This document shows, in pieces, positions 63,416 through 64,000 of a stretch of DNA of 64,000 nucleotides (positions within the stretch are counted from its first letter, which is position 1; each line of letters begins with the position of its first letter). A program made the translations under genes and the position numbers. Source of the DNA: Cheilinus undulatus (taxonomy: Eukaryota > Chordata > Actinopteri > Labriformes > Labridae); the NCBI RefSeq assembly GCF_018320785.1, contig NC_054867.1, positions 23,997,855 to 24,061,854 of the forward strand, read 5' to 3'. The notes under the pieces were generated by a model. That model had not been told where the DNA came from. It searched no databases and saw nothing but the letters and a program-made list of their open reading frames with translations.

Positions 63416-64000
63416 TACTTATGTTAAGTTTCTGATTGATATGGCTTGCAGCAGAGATAGATGAGTGACACAGATGTGGTGAGATAAACAGAGGAAAGTT
63501 GAGGCACCAGGAGAGGAGAAGAGCAAGAGATGAGGAAGTAAGGCTCATTATCACTTAACAAGCCACTCTGAGGGAGAATCTGCATGCATATATGCACTGA
63601 TTGAACACTATTCCTCTCACTGTGACTACACACAGGTCTTCAGCAGCAACAGATTTATTTCACAGATGACTTATTTTTCTTAGTCCGCAGGTAGTGTGTA
63701 GCTCCAGTGAGTGCACGTGTTAAGGAGGGTGTCAGCGGTGTCTCAAATGGATCACAGAGAATCAGCTGTGCTCTATTTCTTTACTAGCTCCACACAAATG
63801 ATTTTAAAGTGTCAGGAGCTATAGAAGAGTGCTTATATTGAACCACTTCTTGTCTTCCTGTTAATCTTGTAACACATTTTTCAACTTGACAAGGAATCTC
63901 ACAACGTTTTAGACTCATGAGATCTCATCACACCTCTGTTAATAAAATGTAAAACAAAATCAAATCAGTCAAGAGCAGCAGACATGCACATGTGTTCAAA
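63416..64000. other. mapk14 intron 3, nothing recognised
   Basis: AT-rich intronic sequence to the window edge with no splice-linked exon, repeat or RNA gene that I can support. The fourth coding exon of mapk14 is not inside the window. Confidence 0.5.

Overview
This is a window of vertebrate nuclear DNA, almost certainly from a ray-finned (teleost, probably percomorph) fish. The evidence is intron-bearing genes with GT-AG splice sites, proteins that align best from memory with fish and human orthologues, and an intronic and intergenic filling of Tc1-like, hAT-like, L2/CR1-like and tRNA-SINE elements of the kinds common in fish. No bacterial, CRISPR or operon features are present.

Layout. 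(1) 1-3.3 kb: a decayed Tc1-like transposon and a long hAT-like non-autonomous element. (2) 3.3-9.2 kb, +: a five-exon trypsin-like secreted serine protease whose third intron is swollen by an L2-like LINE. (3) 10.3-13.7 kb, +: cytidine deaminase (cda), four exons. (4) 13.7-17.5 kb: convergent intergenic space with a second, old LINE. (5) 17.5-30.5 kb, -: dnajc16, fifteen coding exons, an ER membrane J-protein with a thioredoxin-like region; two introns appear to use GC donors, and its cytosolic tail carries an RS-rich tract. (6) 30.5-33.3 kb: a head-to-head promoter region, then b3galt6 (+) with a noncoding leader exon and a single coding exon. (7) 33.3-37.8 kb: b3galt6 3' flank with a MITE. 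(8) 37.8-40.3 kb, +: tmem167b (kish-B), three exons, the first only 10 coding bases. (9) 40.3-43.2 kb: 3' flank, an unusual GC-rich patch and a perfect 29-bp hairpin. (10) 43.2-64 kb, +: CpG-rich promoter and first three coding exons of mapk14 (p38 alpha); the gene runs off the right edge. Its large introns hold a fold-back element around an integrase-type transposase fragment, several hAT-like MITEs (one with a perfect 8-bp target duplication), a poly-G run, a SINE, a GC-box/double-CCAAT patch and a Tc1-like remnant.

The genes do not form one pathway: extracellular proteolysis, pyrimidine salvage, ER protein quality control, proteoglycan linker synthesis, Golgi trafficking and stress kinase signalling are simply neighbours. 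From general knowledge, human CDA, DNAJC16 and B3GALT6 all lie in 1p36, so the cda-dnajc16-b3galt6 block looks like old linkage. I do not see a clearly new biological system. The most unusual items are the fold-back element, the perfect hairpin at 42.5 kb, the dnajc16 GC donors and RS tail, the protease's paired disulfide losses, and the promoter-like patch in mapk14 intron 2.
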